Positions 27,964 to 37,799 of a stretch of DNA of 64,000 nucleotides are shown here, one piece after another. The notes below the pieces were generated by a model. It saw only the letters and a program-made list of their open reading frames with translations, was not told where the DNA came from and ran no database searches. The stretch's first letter is position 1. Each line of letters opens with the position of its first letter. The DNA is from DSVZ01 sp037439785 (GTDB lineage: Bacteria; Verrucomicrobiota; Verrucomicrobiia; Limisphaerales; J093), in contig JBBIVJ010000006.1 of NCBI GenBank assembly GCA_037439785.1, forward strand, positions 65,352 through 129,351, read 5' to 3'. A program made the translations under genes and the position numbers.

Positions 27964-29262
27964 ATGAATTCGATTTCCCCCGGTCTTTTGACCTCCGGCG
28001 TCCGCCGCAGCGCGGCTTCTGGAGCAGCTGATACCCCGGCCCAGGGTTTGCCACCGAAGGCGGATCTGGAGATTCAGCTGACTGTCGCGGATTCGTTCGA
28101 GTCAGCGGGGCTGGACGTGACGGAGTGGGATCGCGCGGTCGAGCGGCTCGGTGGGCCTGTCTACATGACCTGGGACTGGCTACGTATGTGGTGGGAGTTT
28201 TACGGGCAGGGCGGTGCCCTGCGTTTGATGATCTTTCGCAAGGACGGGGAAATCGTGGGCCTGCTGCCGTTATACTTACAAGCAGCCGGACTCCCTTGTT
28301 TCCACCTCGTTGTGGCTCGACTTGTCGGCGCCAATATCCCTCCGAAGGTATTCGACCCGCCAATCGAGCCCGCATCGATGTCCACGTGCATTTGCCTGGC
28401 TTTGGAAGCCCTCAAGGCCCAGGACTGCGGGCTTTTGAGCTTGGGCCCGGTCTCAGACGAGTTTATCGTCACACATGGCGCCGCGGAAGAGCCTTGGCAC
28501 TTGCCCCTGGATTGGCAAATGGAGAAGGTCCCGGCGGGTGTTTACACCTATTTTCCCCTGCCGGAGACGCATGAGGCATATCTTTCTTCCCTGGGCAAGA
28601 ACGAACAAAAGAACCGCCGCAAATATGAGCTGCGGCTGCTCCGGAAGGAAGCGGAAGTGACCGTGGAAGTATTGGGCAGGGCGGCAGAGCCATTGGAGCA
28701 GCCTTTCACGGAATTTGTCCGTCTGCACACGGCCCAATGGCGGGCGGAGGGGATGCCCGGCCACTTTGGAGCCTGGCCGCGGGCCCTGGACTATAATTGG
28801 GCTCTGGTCCAGGTCCAGGCCCGGCACCGACGAGTGCGCTTGTTGCGAATTCGCGCCAACGGCCAGACCGTCTGCGCGCAGTACGCATTTGCCTGGGCCG
28901 ACCGATGGTTTTGGGAACTGCCGGCCCGCGAAGTCGGCCCGGCCTGGGACCGCTTCAGCCTGGGCCCCAGGGGCATCGTGGTAATGATCGAGCAGGCGAT
29001 TCGGGAGGGCATGAAGCGGATCGAGGGTGGCCTGGGCCACTATCCGTACAAGCTCCGGTTGGGCGCTGCAGAGCGCCCTGTCTGGATTTACCGGTTCACT
29101 CGTCGGTCCTCCGGCCGGCGCATCCGGCTATGGACCGCCCGCGCAGTCCGGTGGGGGCTCCAATGGGGATACCACAAGCTATACTACCGGCGGATCCAGC
29201 CGCGTTTGCCGGAGGCGTGGAGACGCCCCCAGTGGCGTTTGTGGTTGCGTCACGATTTTTGA
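27964..29262 (+). CDS. BioF2/CelD-like acyltransferase
   Basis: 432 residues from ATG 27964 (GTG at 27931 is possible). GPVYMTWDWLRMWWEFYG is typical of the CelD/BcsL-type GNAT-like family. The second half, GKNEQKNRRKYELRLLRK and VCAQYAFAWADRWFWELPA, then IEGGLGHYPYKLRLG, completes the BioF2-like fold. Such proteins often sit in exopolysaccharide loci and probably transfer acyl or aminoacyl groups; the substrate is unknown. Its stop abuts the next reading frame. Confidence 0.77.
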   Translation: MNSISPGLLTSGVRRSAASGAADTPAQGLPPKADLEIQLTVADSFESAGLDVTEWDRAVERLGGPVYMTWDWLRMWWEFYGQGGALRLMIFRKDGEIVGLLPLYLQAAGLPCFHLVVARLVGANIPPKVFDPPIEPASMSTCICLALEALKAQDCGLLSLGPVSDEFIVTHGAAEEPWHLPLDWQMEKVPAGVYTYFPLPETHEAYLSSLGKNEQKNRRKYELRLLRKEAEVTVEVLGRAAEPLEQPFTEFVRLHTAQWRAEGMPGHFGAWPRALDYNWALVQVQARHRRVRLLRIRANGQTVCAQYAFAWADRWFWELPAREVGPAWDRFSLGPRGIVVMIEQAIREGMKRIEGGLGHYPYKLRLGAAERPVWIYRFTRRSSGRRIRLWTARAVRWGLQWGYHKLYYRRIQPRLPEAWRRPQWRLWLRHDF

Positions 29263-29277
29263 ATGTTAAAAGGAACC

Positions 29278-31050
29278 ATGATGTTCCCAAACTCTTTGGC
29301 AAAGTGCTCCGGGCGCCGTCGCGCTTTGCTGGGGTTTCTCGCGGCCGGGGCGCTCACCACGGCCCGGTCTCTTGAGGGAGCTGTATGGCATGTGGCCACG
29401 CAGGGCGACGACGCCAACCCCGGCACGGAGTCGGCTCCCTGGCGCACCATCCAGAAGGCCGTCGCCACGGCCCAGGCGGGAGATCTGGTCCTGGTCCATG
29501 AAGGTGTTTACCCCGAACGCCTGACCACGGTCCGGGGCGGTACGAGCCCCACCAATCGTATCATCTTCCGGGCCATGGGCCCGATGGTCATGCGAGGATG
29601 CGTGATCAATCATCCGTACATCACGGTGGAAGGGTTCCACATCACGGGCCATGCCACCACATCCAAGACCGATGCTTACGTCCGCGTTAACAACGGTGGC
29701 AGTTTTTTCGAGCTGCTCTCTTGCAGCATCCGTGATGGCATCGGCCTCAAGCGGGACGACGTCCAGTTCATTCCGCCCAATGTGATCCAGAGCAGCTCGG
29801 GCGGGTTCCTGGACGCAGGCTTCCGACCCGGGCAGATGATTTCAGTCCTGCGGGGTACGAATGTTGCGGTCACAAACGCGGGCCAATTCACCATTGCGGA
29901 GGTGAGCCAGACGGCTCTGATACTGACAAATCAGTCGCTCCAGCCCGAAGGCCCAAAACCAGCTTACATAACCGCCAGTGCCGCGTTTGCGGCCCTGACC
30001 GCCAGCGGTGTAGAGGGCTGTGTGTTCCGGAGCAACCGGTTTTCAAACCTCGCTTTTGACTACTGCTTTTTCCAGGGTGTCGGCCATCGAATAGAGTACA
30101 ACGTGTTCGAGCGGAACAACGGATGGGACTTCTTGTTCTGGGCGGGCACCAATCATGTCATTCAAGGCAACTGGTTCAGGGACTTTGGATGGGGCGTATA
30201 CGACCCCTCTCCGGACGTCTTCGACAACTGGCCGGTCCGCTACGAGAACATCTTTTTCACGAACAATTTCGTGCACGGCTTCATCGGGGTGATCAACGCG
30301 CAGAAAAAGAACGCCACAGCCAGCGGGCCGCTGTTTGTTCGGCACAATGTGTTCATGGACGTCGGGTGGTTCAGCGTAGTGATGCCGTATACGTACATCG
30401 AGCACAACACGTTTTTGCGCGTGGCACGGCGGTCCAATGTTGCCGTGCAGCGAGAGCGGCACGCCATCATTGTGCACGCAGCAGACTACGCCACCAACAC
30501 CATCGTCCGGAACAACGTATTCGTGGATTGTGGAGAACCAGCCTGGCCCGTTGGGATCGAAGGGACAGGATGGTACGAGATTCGCGGGGACCGTACGACG
30601 GTTCTGACCGAGGGCAACTTTGTCGCCGGGGCACCGCCCACGTTCGCGGCCAAAACGAACTGGACGGAAGACCCGAATCTGAACAGCGGAGATCCGGGCT
30701 TTGTCAACCTCGACGATCCGCTGGGCCCGGATGGTCTGCCCTTCACCGCCGATGACGGCCTCCGGCCGAGGGCGGACTCGCGCCTGGTGAATGCGGGAGC
30801 AGGCGGAGTCACCATCGGTGCGTATGAAATGCCCTACGTGGAGCAGATTGCCCTTGAGATTGTGAGAGACGCGCAGGAAGGGCTGCGGCTGCAGTGGCCG
30901 CCTTCGATTTGGCAGTGGACACTCGAATGGGCACCGAACCTCACGGAGCCTTGGGAACCGATCGCAAGTGACCCTCGCTGGACCGGACAGAGATGGGAAG
31001 TCCTGGTGCCGGTGGAGAGATCCTCGAGCTGGTTCCGGTTGCGACGTTGA
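29278..31050 (+). CDS. Secreted right-handed beta-helix protein (2) with verrucomicrobial C-terminal domain
   Basis: 590 residues. AAAAGGA just before the ATG pair at 29278/29281 supports this start; an ATG at 29263 is possible. The signal peptide (RRRALLGFLAAGALTTA) is followed by VWHVATQGDDANPGTESAPW and TIQKAVATAQAGDLVLVHEG, a DUF1565/beta-helix entry. Coil repeats include HRIEYNVFERNNGWDFL and TIVRNNVFVDCG. The last about 70 residues (LRLQWPPSIWQWTLEWAPNL and a final FRLRR) form a small beta domain that I recall at the end of many secreted proteins in this phylum. Role in processing or binding the polysaccharide is inferred. Confidence 0.8.
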   Translation: MMFPNSLAKCSGRRRALLGFLAAGALTTARSLEGAVWHVATQGDDANPGTESAPWRTIQKAVATAQAGDLVLVHEGVYPERLTTVRGGTSPTNRIIFRAMGPMVMRGCVINHPYITVEGFHITGHATTSKTDAYVRVNNGGSFFELLSCSIRDGIGLKRDDVQFIPPNVIQSSSGGFLDAGFRPGQMISVLRGTNVAVTNAGQFTIAEVSQTALILTNQSLQPEGPKPAYITASAAFAALTASGVEGCVFRSNRFSNLAFDYCFFQGVGHRIEYNVFERNNGWDFLFWAGTNHVIQGNWFRDFGWGVYDPSPDVFDNWPVRYENIFFTNNFVHGFIGVINAQKKNATASGPLFVRHNVFMDVGWFSVVMPYTYIEHNTFLRVARRSNVAVQRERHAIIVHAADYATNTIVRNNVFVDCGEPAWPVGIEGTGWYEIRGDRTTVLTEGNFVAGAPPTFAAKTNWTEDPNLNSGDPGFVNLDDPLGPDGLPFTADDGLRPRADSRLVNAGAGGVTIGAYEMPYVEQIALEIVRDAQEGLRLQWPPSIWQWTLEWAPNLTEPWEPIASDPRWTGQRWEVLVPVERSSSWFRLRR

Positions 31051-31267
31051 ATCGGCCAAAGGCCCGCCTACTGGCAGGACTCGGGCCTATCAGATGCCAG
31101 AGAGTCGGGGAGTGGCGCAGGGAGCGGCGCTGTGCTCTCCGACCGAGGATTGCGGCAACGTGTTTGGTACGAAAAGCCTCGGAGAGGGGGTAATAACGAA
31201 TAGTGGGACCCTGCGCAAGACCCACAACCTGACAGGTCAGGGTTTGGACAACGCAAGAACAGTGGTC

Positions 31268-31992
31268 GTGTCAGGGGGAGCCTCGGATAGCCGGCGCATA
31301 CCGGACTACGCCGTGAGGCGGCAGCCGACGGCTGTAGGTTGGCTCTGCGTCCTCCTGTACCGTTGGCGTGCGCTACGGCCACTCCTACGGGAAGTCTTGC
31401 GGTGGGTCGAGCAGGGTGTGATGTTCTCACCCGCGTGGCGGGTGATCGCAAAAAAGTATTACTGCGTCGAATGGGGTGAATATTCTTACGCCCCCGTTTC
31501 AATCCCGGCAATCTGCCCCGCGGCACGGTGGTGGGCCGTTTCTGCAGCATTGCGGATGGATTGCTCGTGCTGCGCCAGAATCACCCCGTTGATTTTGTGT
31601 GCCAGCATCCCTTGTTTTACCTGCATGCGTTCGGGATCCTCGCAGGCGACCTGCTGCCGCCGGTGGAAGCAAACCCGTTGGTGATCGGACACGACGTGTG
31701 GATTGGCGCCCGGGTTACCATCCTGCCCCAATGCCGGTGTATCGGCAATGGAGCCATCGTCGCCGCAGGCGCGGTGGTCACCAAAGACGTCCCGCCCTTC
31801 ACGATTGTGGGGGGTAACCCGGCTCGAGTGATCCGGACACGATTCTCACCCGAGGCGGAAGCCATCGTGGCCGCCTCGCAATGGTGGCTGGAGCCGCTGG
31901 AGAGGATCGCCGAACATCTGGACCTGTTTACAGGCTCGCTCACAGAAGAACGTCTCGCGCAGTTTCGGAGGGCGTTTCCTCCCAAAGCCTGA
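31268..31992 (+). pseudogene. Frameshifted hexapeptide (CatB-like) acyltransferase
   Basis: The first part (from a GTG near 31268) encodes RALRPLLREVLRWVEQG and then EWGEYSYAP. The second half, in another frame, gives FNPGNLPRGTVVGRFCSIA, NHPVDFVCQHPLFYLHAFG, VIGHDVWIGARVTILPQC and VVTKDVPPFTIVGGNPARVI, a left-handed beta-helix acyltransferase. One added C in the run at 31491-31495 would rejoin them to EYSYAPRFNPGN. The genes at 37111 and 37800 share the WVEQG-type N-terminus and general plan, so the intact form was about 240 residues. The start codon is uncertain. Whether the break is real or a sequencing error is open. Confidence 0.7.
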
Positions 31993-32253
31993 TGCTGCAA
32001 CGGCCGTGCCAGCGGCTTCGCCTGGCTGCGCGCGAAAGCAAGCTGTGTTCACCGCGGGCCGTTCCGGGTGCGAGGGCAAACACCGGGGCTTCAGCGCACT
32101 TCCATGCTTCAGGGGGCTCTGTCTATTCCTACAATCCGCTCGATCGAACCAGGGCGTATAGTGCAGGCAACCCGCATAGTGTTCGCCAGTCTTATGAGGC
32201 ATAGGGTTGTGAGCGCTGTTGGCTCGGGCTGAGCCTCTCGAGATCTACCCGGT

Positions 32254-33771
32254 ATGTCGCTGCACAAACAAGTGCTCCAGGGAACGGCGTCGGTGGCGCT
32301 GGGCGAAGGGGTCGGCTACGCCGCCTCCTTCGTCCGGAACATGATCCTGGCCCGGCTCCTGAGCAAGGCCGACTTCGGCATGGCCGCCGTGTTCGGCATG
32401 GTCATGAGCCTGCTCGAATTCACCGCGAAGCTCGGGGTGGGACGGTTCCTCATTCGGGACAAGGAAGGGGACGATCCGACGTTCATCGCCACCGGCCATA
32501 CGATTCAGGCGGCGGCAGCCTGCGTCAGTGCGGGCTGTATTCTGCTCTTCGCCCCGGTCCTGGCAAGGTGGTTTGGGATTGCCGAGCATGCCTGGGCGCT
32601 CATGGTGCTGGCGGCAGTGGTGCTCTTACGGGGGCTGCAGCATCTGGACGTCCAGCGGTTCGAGAGGCATCTGCGGTTCGGTCCATCGGCGACGGTCGAG
32701 GCGGTCCCTCAATTGGTCGTCACCCTGGCCGCGTGGCCGGTGGCGATTTGGCTGGGCGATTACCGCGTGGTGCTGCTGCTGTTGGTGATCAAGGCCGTGC
32801 TGGGCTTCGCCCTCTCGCACTGGTTCGCCGAGCAAAGGTATCGCCTGGTCTGGCACCGGGAGTATGCGCGTCGCATGCTGAGGTTCGGCTGGCCGTTGTT
32901 GCTGACGGGGTTTCTCATGTTCGGGATCATGCAGGGCGACCAGTTCCTGGTGGCCACTTTCTACAACATGACGGAGCTGGCTCCCTATGCCGCGGCGGTG
33001 ACCTTGGTGATGGCCCCTCAATTCGTGTTCGGCCGGGTCTTCAACTCGGTGGCCTTTCCCCTGGTTGCCCGGGTGCAGGACGATCCCGTGATGTTTGCCC
33101 GGCGGTACCGCCAAGTGTTGGGCATCATGACGCTGTATGCTGCGGTGTCCACGGCCGGCATGATGACCGGAGCCGAAGCGTGGATGCGATGCGTGTACGG
33201 GCCCAAGTATGTGGGCGCGGGGCATTTGATGGGGTGGCTGGCGGCCGTGGCCGCACTCCGCGCCTTGCGGATGGCCGTGGCGGTGGCGAACCTGGCGAAA
33301 GGGGATTCGCAAAGTCAACTCCTGGCCAACGTTGCGCGGGCGTTGTCGTGGGCCCCGGCATTCTGGTTGGCTGCTCGAGGGCATCCGTTGTGGCAACTGG
33401 CAGCTTGTGGTCTCGTTGGGGAGCTGCTGGCCACGGGGGTTTGCGTATGGCGCCTGTACCGGCACCACGGTTTTCCCGTGGGGATCACCTTCAGGCCGGC
33501 CATCGGCATGCTCGTGCTGGCGGGGGCGTCGGGCTGGGCAGGCCACAATTTGGCTTCCTGGTCTGCAGGGTGGGCGCTCGGGACGGCAGTGTTTGCGGCC
33601 GGGGTAAGTGGAATTGCGGTGATCGTTCTGTGGCAGGAGTTGCGTGCAGAGCTGCTGGCATTGTGGCGGGGATTGCAATCGGCCGGGCTACGAGCGGCCC
33701 TGCGTTCCTGGCTCGGAGGTGGGGGCTGTACCGCTCTGGGATCGGGCTCGGGATCGCTCCCAGCGCGGTAA
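32254..33771 (+). CDS. Polysaccharide flippase (Wzx/oligosaccharide flippase family)
   Basis: 505 residues with about twelve to fourteen predicted membrane helices. It starts MSLHKQVLQGTASVALGEGV; YAASFVRNMILARLLSKADF with GMAAVFGMV is the typical Wzx/MATE-fold opening. LLLTGFLMFGIMQGDQFLVA and the following helices complete the family pattern. It should flip undecaprenyl-linked repeat units to the periplasm for the polymerase at 24733. A 260-base gap without a recognised feature precedes it. Confidence 0.88.
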   Translation: MSLHKQVLQGTASVALGEGVGYAASFVRNMILARLLSKADFGMAAVFGMVMSLLEFTAKLGVGRFLIRDKEGDDPTFIATGHTIQAAAACVSAGCILLFAPVLARWFGIAEHAWALMVLAAVVLLRGLQHLDVQRFERHLRFGPSATVEAVPQLVVTLAAWPVAIWLGDYRVVLLLLVIKAVLGFALSHWFAEQRYRLVWHREYARRMLRFGWPLLLTGFLMFGIMQGDQFLVATFYNMTELAPYAAAVTLVMAPQFVFGRVFNSVAFPLVARVQDDPVMFARRYRQVLGIMTLYAAVSTAGMMTGAEAWMRCVYGPKYVGAGHLMGWLAAVAALRALRMAVAVANLAKGDSQSQLLANVARALSWAPAFWLAARGHPLWQLAACGLVGELLATGVCVWRLYRHHGFPVGITFRPAIGMLVLAGASGWAGHNLASWSAGWALGTAVFAAGVSGIAVIVLWQELRAELLALWRGLQSAGLRAALRSWLGGGGCTALGSGSGSLPAR

Positions 33772-33859
33772 CAGAACCGAAATGCCAGATAGACAACCGT
33801 GAGCACCAGGATTGGTGCACTGTCGATTGCCCGAACTGACCTGGCTGGGAAAGGAGCAT

Positions 33860-35001
33860 ATGGATTTCTCCTGGAGTGAAACCCAGAAGCGCTTTTTCGA
33901 CGACGTGGAGTCGTTCGCAAAAGCCGAACTCGCCAACGACCCGGTGGGGGCGGATCGCGAAGGACGGTTCGATCGCTCGGGCTGGGAGGCATGTGGCCGA
34001 TTCGGCCTGCCCGGGTTGCCCGTTCCCCACGCGTTGGGGGGCTCGGCTGCGATGCCCACACCATGGTGGGAGCGTTGGAGCGGCTCGGCTACGCCTGTTG
34101 CGACAACGGGCTGATGTTCTCCCTTCACGCGCACTTGTGGACGGTGGTTACCCCCTTGCTGGCGCTGGGCACCGAAGGTCAACAGCGCAGGTTCCTGCCC
34201 CTGCTGGCCAAAGGTGAGTGGATCGGGGGGAACGCGATGACCGAACCCGAAGCAGGTTCAGATGCCTTTGCGTTACAAACCACGGCGCGAAAAGACGGTG
34301 ACAGTTACATCCTCAACGGACACAAGAGCTTCGTGAGCAATGCCCCCGTAGCCAACGTCCTGACCGTCTAGGCGACCGTGGATGCCGCAAAAGGCCCGGC
34401 CGGGATTACCGTGTTTCTCGCGGAGATCGACCGGGAGGGACTGGAAATCCAACCTGTGGACAAGATGGGCTTGCGGACCTCCCCGACAGGCAAAGTGCGA
34501 TTCAGAAACTGTCGTGTGCCGGTCGCCAACCGGCTGGGCGACGAAGGCACGGCCACCTTCGTGTTCATGCGCTCCATGACCTGGGAACGAGGTTGCATCC
34601 TGGCCGGGGCAGTGGGACGCATGCGACACTTGCTCGAGATGTGCCTCCGCTTTGCCCGGAGCCGGCGCCAGTCCGGCCAGAGCATCGGCAAATTCCAGCA
34701 GGTGGCCCTTCGTCTGGTGGCCATGCGTGAACGGTTGGAAACTTCGCGGTGGTTGCTCTATCGAACCGCCTGGCTGCTGGCCCAGGGGAAACCCGCCTAC
34801 TTGGAAGCTGCTTTGACGAAACGCCATATCAGCGAGGCCTGGGTTCAGACCTGCGAGGACGCGATCCAGATCCACGGTGGCTTGGGCTATCGAGTCGAAA
34901 CCGGGCTGGATCGGGAGCTCCGCGACGCGATTGGAAGCCGGCTGTACTCGGGCACCAACGAAATTCAATGCAATCTGGTGGCGTCATTGCTCGGGGTCTG
35001 A
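33860..35001 (+). pseudogene. Broken acyl-CoA-dehydrogenase-like enzyme, prolyl-carrier-protein dehydrogenase type (PltE-like)
   Basis: The start MDFSWSETQKRFFDDVESF has an AAAGGAG ribosome site. A break in the G6 run at 34036-34041 shifts the frame; one added G gives PVPHALGGLGCDAHTMVGA. A further in-frame TAG at 34369 interrupts VLTV-ATVDAAKGPAG, where family members usually have Tyr. Otherwise the sequence is complete: GNAMTEPEAGSDA, LNGHKSFVSNAPVA, DKMGLRTSPTGKV, SMTWERGCILAG, EDAIQIHGGLGY and YSGTNEIQ. The repaired length, 380 residues, and these motifs resemble PltE/RedW-type flavoproteins that oxidise prolyl-S-carrier protein to pyrrolyl-S-carrier protein. The substrate is inferred. 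Confidence 0.72.
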
Positions 35002-35059
35002 AAGAGGATCGGCACAACGAGGTCCGGGGCCGCCACGGACCCATCGCCCAGTGATCTCC

Positions 35060-36693
35060 ATGGAATACCTGTTGCCTCATCTGCTGGACACGTCGGCGCA
35101 GCGGTGTCCGGATCGGCCCGCTGTACGATTCCTCGGGCGCGAATGGTATTACGGGGAATTAGCGACGCGGAGCAACCAGTTGGCGCGGGCCTTGCGCCAG
35201 GCCGGCGTTCGAAGAGGCGACCGCGTGGGATTGTGGCTGCACAAGTCACCCGAGTCCGTCCAGGCCGTTTACGGCATCATGAAATGCGGTGGAGTGTATG
35301 TCCCCTTGGACCCCATGGCGCCGGTCCGTCGAGCCGCCTACATTGCGCAGGATTGTGGCCTCGAGGTTCTCGTGACCGACGCTGCGCATGCGGAGCAACT
35401 GGCTGCTCTGCGGGAAGCCGGAGCCCCCGTGCGGGCCGTCGTCTGTCTGGAGGAGTCTGCCCCGGTACGGACCGGTGGGAAAGGCGAGATCCTCACAGCC
35501 GAAGAGGTCCGTCGCCAGCCCTCGGCCGCGATCGATGCTCCCACCATCGAAAGCGACCTGGCCTACATTCTGTACACCTCGGGCTCCACAGGCACCCCCA
35601 AGGGCGTCATGATCGCCCATCGAACGTGCCTGACATTTGTGAACTGGGCCTTCCATAAGTTCCAACTGCGTGCCGGGGACCGGGCTACCAGCATGGCGCC
35701 GTTCCACTTCGACCTGTCCACCTTTGATCTGTATGCCACTGCCAAAGCCGGGGGGACTGTCGTCCTGGTGCCGGAGAAGCTCGCGGCGTTACCCGTGAAA
35801 CTGGCCGACCTGTGGCAGGAGGAACGGATTACGGTAACCTACATGGTGCCATCGCGTTTGAGCCTCCTGGTGCAGTACGGTCGGCTCGAAACTCACGATC
35901 TGTCCGGGCTCCGCCTGATGCTGTTTGCCGGGGAGGTGTTTCCCGTCAAGTATCTGAGGCGGCTCGTCCATGCGATCCCGCACGCGACCTACTACAACCT
36001 GTATGGACCGACGGAAACCAATGTATGCACGTATCACCGGGTTCGCCCACAAGACGTGGCAGAGGATGGGCCTCCCTCCCTTCCGATAGGACGCGTCTGC
36101 GAGAACACGGAGGTCTTCGCGTTGGACGATGAGCAACGGCTGATTACGACGCCGGGCATCGAGGGCGAACTTTGGGTGCGAGGCCCGACCGTGGCGCAAG
36201 GGTATTGGGGTGATCCGGCCAGGACGGCTGCCAGTTTTCGTCAGAATCCTCTCCACAACCGTTATTCGGATCCCACGTATCGGACGGGTGACCTGGTGAA
36301 GCTGGCCGAGGATGGGGTGAACTATTTGTTCCTGGGTCGGCGCGACCACATGGTGAAAAGCCGGGGCTATCGGATCGAGCTGGGCGAAATCGAGAGCGTG
36401 TTGTACAGGGACCCTGAGGTCAAAGAAGCCGCGGTTGTGGCGGTCCCCGATGACCTCGTGGGAATCGGTTGCACGCGTTCGTGGTCCTTGCGGATGGGGC
36501 ACAGGGAAAGGGGAGCGAGTTGGCGACCTTCTGTCAGCAGCATTTGCCGTCTTACATGGTGCCAGAGCGCTTTCACCTGGTACCGGAATTGCCCAGAACC
36601 TCCACGGGCAAGACAGATCGCCCCACACTGGTGTGCCGGTTGCTCGAGAGCAGGCGCCAGGGATCGGTGGCAGACGGTAATGTGCAGGGGTAA
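35060..36693 (+). pseudogene. Frameshifted amino-acid adenylating enzyme (PltF/PigI-like)
   Basis: Stand-alone adenylation enzyme. Motifs in order: YTSGSTGTPKGVMIAH (ATP loop), APFHFDLSTFDLYA, LMLFAGEVFPVKYLRR, YNLYGPTETNVCTY, RTGDL and RRDHMVKSRGYRIELGEIES. The segments around FAGEVFPVKYLR and NLYGPTETNVCTY recall the L-proline-activating PltF/PigI/RedM group. The frame breaks at 36460-36462 (G3): one added G gives DDLVGNRLHAFVVL and continues to LPSYMVPERFHLVPELPRTS with the catalytic Lys in TSTGKTDRP. Repaired length is about 544 residues. It should activate an amino acid as AMP ester and load the carrier protein at 36739. The amino acid is inferred from resemblance only. Confidence 0.75.
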
Positions 36694-36738
36694 GAACGGA
36701 GGGCGAAGAAGGGGAGTGTCGAAGGAAGGAATCAGACC

Positions 36739-36999
36739 ATGGCATTGCAAACACAGATCGAACGTTTCATCGTGGAAGAGGTGTTGGGCGGCAGTCGGGA
36801 TCACCTCGAGCCGGAGGAGCCGCTGGTCGGGATGGGAGGCGTATTGGATTCTTTGGGGCTGCTGCGGTTGATCCAGTTCCTGGAGGAGCAGTTCCAAGTT
36901 CAGGTGGGGGATGGCGACGTGGGCGAGGAGAACTTTGGCTCGCTCGATCGTCTGGCAAGGTTCGTCGAATGCAAACGTCGAGAATCATCGAGTGGGTGA
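36739..36999 (+). CDS. Acyl/peptidyl carrier protein (PltL-like)
   Basis: 86 residues, four-helix carrier protein. MGGVLDSLGLLRLIQFLEEQ holds the phosphopantetheine Ser at residue 38 in the DSLGL motif, followed by FQVQVGDGDVGEENFGSLDR. GGAAGGA-type ribosome site upstream. It sits directly after the adenylating enzyme and so is its probable partner, carrying the aminoacyl thioester that the acyl-CoA-dehydrogenase-like enzyme would oxidise. It is the only intact member of the three-gene cassette. No phosphopantetheinyl transferase gene is in the window. Confidence 0.87.
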   Translation: MALQTQIERFIVEEVLGGSRDHLEPEEPLVGMGGVLDSLGLLRLIQFLEEQFQVQVGDGDVGEENFGSLDRLARFVECKRRESSSG

Positions 37000-37110
37000 A
37001 TGCCGGAGCCAGCCTGAGGCCCTGGGCGGGGGATCGTCGGTGGCCAGGGGCGAAAGTTGCGAGGCAGTGGCAGCCCATGGAGAGTTGTGTAGAATCGCAG
37101 GAACGTCAGC

Positions 37111-37791
37111 ATGCCTGAAGCTGCGTTGAGCCACGGACTGCAGGAGGGAACAATTTCCTGGCTGGGCCAGTTTGTAGCTCGGCACCTGTACGGCCGAGCG
37201 TCGGAGGCGTTGCGCCCGTGGCTACGGCGATGCGTGATGCGCGTGGAACAAGGTCCAGTCTATTCCTACAGTGTGCGTCAGATCCTGGCCAGGTTCCACG
37301 GCCTCACCGTGGGGATGTACACCATTGGACCGTGTGAGTCGGAACCGGACCAGTTTGCCCCGGGGATGATGATCGGGCGGTATTGCTCCATTTACTACAC
37401 CGTCCGGGTTCTGGCGCAGGACGGTCCTCGGACCCCCGGGGGAGGTCCTGCCTGGGATCCGCGGGCTATCCCCGCCCGAAAGTCGCCGCCGTCCACACCC
37501 GGCCTGAAGGTGGGACATGACGTTTACATCGGCCACAATGCCACCATCCTTCCCTCGGTTCGGACCATCGGACACGGAGCGGTCATCGGGGCGGGATCCG
37601 TCGTGCATGAAGACGTCCCCGCCTACGCCGTGGTCACGGGCAACCCCGCCCGCGTCGTGCGGTACCGGTTCCGACCTGCCACCATCGAGCGGCTTCTGGC
37701 GGAACAATGGTGGCTGAAACCGGTCGATGCGTTGTTGGCTGCGGGACTGGAGTTCCAAAAGCCCCTTGAGGAACCAGCAGGGCGGGGATAA
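37111..37791 (+). CDS. Hexapeptide acyltransferase (CatB-like) 2
   Basis: 226 residues. VEQGPVYSYSVRQILARFHG and GMMIGRYCSIYYTVRV precede a left-handed beta-helix with LKVGHDVYIGHNATILPSV, AVIGAGSVVHEDVPAYAVVT and GNPARVVRYRF. This is the xenobiotic/serine O-acetyltransferase-like class. Same plan as the broken gene at 31268 and the gene at 37800. It probably O-acylates a sugar; whether it uses acetyl-CoA or the carrier-protein-bound group of the nearby cassette cannot be told. It starts 111 bases after the carrier protein gene. Confidence 0.83.
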   Translation: MPEAALSHGLQEGTISWLGQFVARHLYGRASEALRPWLRRCVMRVEQGPVYSYSVRQILARFHGLTVGMYTIGPCESEPDQFAPGMMIGRYCSIYYTVRVLAQDGPRTPGGGPAWDPRAIPARKSPPSTPGLKVGHDVYIGHNATILPSVRTIGHGAVIGAGSVVHEDVPAYAVVTGNPARVVRYRFRPATIERLLAEQWWLKPVDALLAAGLEFQKPLEEPAGRG

Positions 37792-37799
37792 AGCCGTCC

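Noticed and set aside
34369..34371. TAG as a recoded pyrrolysine codon
   Set aside because: No pyrrolysine genes are visible, the position is a Tyr in related enzymes, and the same gene also has a frameshift.
31491..36462. Programmed ribosomal frameshifting in the broken genes
   Set aside because: The sites differ in sequence, short runs such as G3 are not slippery heptamers, and intact relatives need no shift; error or decay is simpler.
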